This document shows, piece after piece, positions 61,304 through 64,000 of a stretch of 64,000 nucleotides of DNA; the stretch's first letter is position 1; each line of letters begins with the position of its first letter. The DNA lies in contig NW_026570318.1 in NCBI RefSeq assembly GCF_019649055.1, forward strand, positions 310,001 through 374,000. Direction: 5' to 3'. The DNA is from Paramacrobiotus metropolitanus (Eukaryota > Tardigrada > Eutardigrada > Parachela > Macrobiotidae). Under the pieces are notes generated by a model. The model was not told where the DNA came from. It searched no databases and worked only from the letters and a program-made list of their open reading frames with translations. The position numbers were made by a program, and so were the translations under genes.

Positions 61304-63006
61304 ATTGTGCTTCGGAAGAAAAAAACGTTACGACTTTACTAACGTTTTAACGCAATATGTCACTAGACACACTGCGTTAACGGCATTAATGAGCAATCCC
61401 ATGAAATTAAATCCAGGCAAACCGAGCTCGTGAAGTGTGTTATCACATCCGGTGTTGGCTTGTTTGTTATCCTGGCTAGATCAGTCCGCAGCCATATATA
61501 TGCCGTGTACCATTAGCTGTAATACATCGCCAACTGTCACTTGCAGACGTGTTTCGATGATCCACTTTACAGCTGAAATACGTTTCAGGAAAAAAATAAT
61601 TCTGCATGTCCCGCGGCTTTAAGCTTATAATTAATACTGCAATCACGAGATAGCAATTAGCAATAGGATCAAGCAATACGATCACGATAATCTGACCTCT
61701 TGGTAAACGTTAATAGGATCAGTCGAAGATCAGAATTAGCAATGAAACGGCAGTAATTAGCAATAGGATCACGATAATCTGACCTCTTGGTAAACGTTTA
61801 CCCGTATAAGTCGAAGATCAGAATTAGCAATGAAACGCCAGTGTGAAAGGATATTGTAAAATTGCGTGTTTATTCCTCACAATGTCTCACTCCCTCACGT
61901 GTTTATTCCTCACAAGGTCATCAGAGGTATGCGGCAGCCTTGGATACAAATGCAGCCAGTGGGCGTGGCAATGTTTTCATCTGACCCGCGGGAGGACTTT
62001 TATCGGTAAATTAGGATACTTCTGGGAAGGCAAGCACAGTCGGCTTGAAGGACGCTTTACAATTCCCGCTGCAGAGGCTGAATCTCACAGGTATGTTATT
62101 GACGGCAGCGTTACCGGTCGGCGGCGGTCGCTTACATACTGTACTGCACATAGTGGCTGCAACCAGCTAACTTGATGCTAAATAACACATAAGTACATCA
62201 TATGACGGTAGCAATTCAATAGTACTGTAACTGTTATTAAATATAAATTTGTATTTGTGCATTAAAATGCATGTGCTGTGCTTTGTAGAAGTCCAAGTAG
62301 CTGTGCGTACGTCTGCACCGTATAGATTTTGGTATGGATGAATCGTAGGTATGAAAAAAGGCAACAATTACCAAACTCAAGAAACGGGAATCAGAAATTT
62401 GGAAGAAGGAACAGATCTTCGATACGCGAAACAAAATACAACAGCTAATTCAGTATATAGCTCTAGTACCCTGCATACGGGAACAGTATTAATATCAAAA
62501 CATGAAGTGAAGAAGCCACAGGGTTAGATAACCTTAAATACATTTACATGTATTTTAGCGTGAAACTGCATTGTAGCAGTGTTATGTTATGCTTTCGGTG
62601 CCGTCCAATCGGCAAGCGGCGTAATATGAAGCTTCCGATGACCGTACCCTTTCGTGGTAAATAGTTTATCAGTATCTGGCACTGTACGTGCGAATGCTTG
62701 ATGTCCGTCTTGCGAAACTTCCACAATTTGTTATATACTATGATTACTTAACGTAAAACAAATAGTGGTCGTCCAGCATGTTTTGTTTATGGATTTAATA
62801 AGCGTTTGCCAAATCGTGTGCTCGTGCATTGAGATCATCATTTGTTCCATAGCAAAACGTCGACAATAATGTATAATTGCAAAAGGCAAAGTAAGTTGTC
62901 CTTGAGAGTATTGCAGAGCCATGCAACAACGGACCAAAATAATTAATTTAACCAGACTTTAACAAATCAGGTTTTAACAAATCAGTCTCTGAAAAATATT
63001 TAAATT
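61304..63006. other. Intergenic, R11 to R12
   Basis: 1.7 kb without a gene. It holds a direct duplication: 61680-61753 and 61767-61842 share GATCACGATAATCTGACCTC and the following about 50 bp (period 87). A shorter direct repeat (GTGTTTATTCCTCACAA) occurs twice near 61865 and 61900. Confidence 0.5.
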
Positions 63007-64000
63007 CTATAGAACTGATGGTGATCTTGCCGAATCCGCCACGGATGATGGTACTTTTGATTTCGAGCTGGGTCCAATCGAACTCATTTCACACATACTG
63101 CGTCTTATCACCCCGATCCCTTCTCTGGCGCTTTTCATGACGTCTTTGTTCATCAAAAGGAGAAAAACCTGTAAGAAAATATCAGTTTTTGATAAGGAGA
63201 CGCTTGGTGTGGCTTAAGATTTTCATACCGGACTTCCAGCGTATCCGATTTCCTGCATTGTCAAAAACCAGCCGGCACGCAACTTATCAGCGAAGAAAAA
63301 ACGGGGTAATCCATAGATCGTCACCATGAATGGCAAGTAGCAGGCAACATACCACAAATAAGAGCTGAACAACAACCGAAACAATTCAAACCGTTTTTTC
63401 TGCACCCTGGTGACTCGTCCGCCCTGATCTTTTTGGCGATGATTGATAAGAATAGCAGCATAAAGGAACGCTTGCAGCCCCAACGGAAAATAGATCCCCA
63501 CAACACCATGCATGGCGACAATATTGTGATCGGTTACGCGGATATATCCACAGTCAAACTGCCGCATCCCGAAATAACTCCCGATTCCCAGGAGCGCTGG
63601 GATTTCAATAGCGGCACTGATGCACCACGCGGCCACTATAAACCCGGCAACGGCAGCATTCGATGAAATGTGCCGGTATTGGTGCGGGTAGATTAGCGCG
63701 ACGAAGCGGTTAACCGCCAGGAACACCGAGCTCCATGTCTCCACGCAAATGAACACTTGACAGAAGAAGTGCGCAATGGTGCAGTCGATCCCGGTGATGG
63801 AGACACCGCCCAGCCACACGGCCCACCCAACGACAATGTAGAAGGGATTGCTGACCCCGGTTTGTAGAACATGCAGCAGCTGTTGATGGGCGATGAGGAT
63901 TCCGGAACCTGTGCGCAATTTCGGGCGCGTTACGATGGTCAAAACCAGTGAGGATGATAAAACGACGCCGGTGACACCGGCGACGGTGAAAACCGACACC
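63007..64000 (-). CDS. R12: rhodopsin-like seven-TM receptor, cut by the window edge
   Basis: Exon 1 is present from the window edge (64000) to 63229 and lacks about the first 25 codons. Intron 63228-63169 (60 bp, GTATGA...CAG) and exon 2 63168-63007 follow. Closest to R11: same WLGGVSITGI, QFDCGYIRVTD and VQKKRF blocks, and an exon 2 tail with GPSSKSK and VADSARS. Same orientation as R11, so the pair is a head-to-tail duplication about 2.7 kb apart. Confidence 0.87.

Noticed and set aside
1-64000. CRISPR arrays, bacterial operons, promoters of sigma-70 type, rRNA genes
   Set aside because: Nothing of the kind is visible; the window is eukaryotic with introns and retroelements.

Overview
The window is animal nuclear DNA. 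It holds class A (rhodopsin-like) receptor genes with one short GT-AG intron each, Ty3/gypsy LTR retrotransposons, non-LTR retrotransposon debris, a small inverted-repeat transposon and two minisatellites. There is no bacterial operon structure. Short introns (57-77 bp) and a dense lineage-specific receptor array suggest a compact invertebrate genome. A tardigrade would fit, but the sequence alone does not prove it.

Region 1 (415-15965) is one very large LTR retrotransposon, here called element A. Its two 294-bp LTRs look identical by eye and a 4-bp CTGT duplication flanks it, so it appears to be a recent insertion. After a hairpin-rich leader come a coiled-coil Gag, a CCHC nucleocapsid segment, a protease-RT-RNase H frame and an integrase core separated from it by an in-frame TAG. 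Downstream of pol lie about 6 kb of extra coding sequence in three ORFs that look like neither env nor any Ty3/gypsy gene I know. One is a proline-rich disordered protein with a terminal coiled coil. One has four repeats resembling linker-histone (H15) winged helices. One is a 920-residue protein with an N-terminal CxxC-CxxC zinc site. The two non-coding gaps before these ORFs carry five copies of a short motif with exact internal spacing.

Region 2 (about 17.8-64 kb) is an array of paralogous seven-transmembrane receptors, R1-R12, on both strands. Exon 1 ends at a GYAGSP motif in TM7. A phase-0 intron follows, then a short exon 2 starting VFLLLMNK and ending in a Ser/Pro-rich tail. The DRY and NPxxY motifs are replaced. 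R2 has a frameshift, R8 is a clear pseudogene, and small relics lie between genes. Two intronless receptors of a second family (39355-40350 and 58338-59354) interrupt the array and end directly after TM7. A short divergent segment is co-duplicated upstream of several receptors.

Mobile and repeated DNA inside the array includes a 5'-truncated non-LTR element with a restriction-like endonuclease domain (36.7-37.7 kb) and two copies of a small transposon (22.3 and 46.5 kb). There is also a 25-bp and an about 81-bp minisatellite. At 51.8-57.9 kb, 62-bp inverted repeats enclose a second endonuclease-domain ORF followed directly by a Ty3/gypsy gag-pol (element B). The most unusual content is the accessory block of element A.
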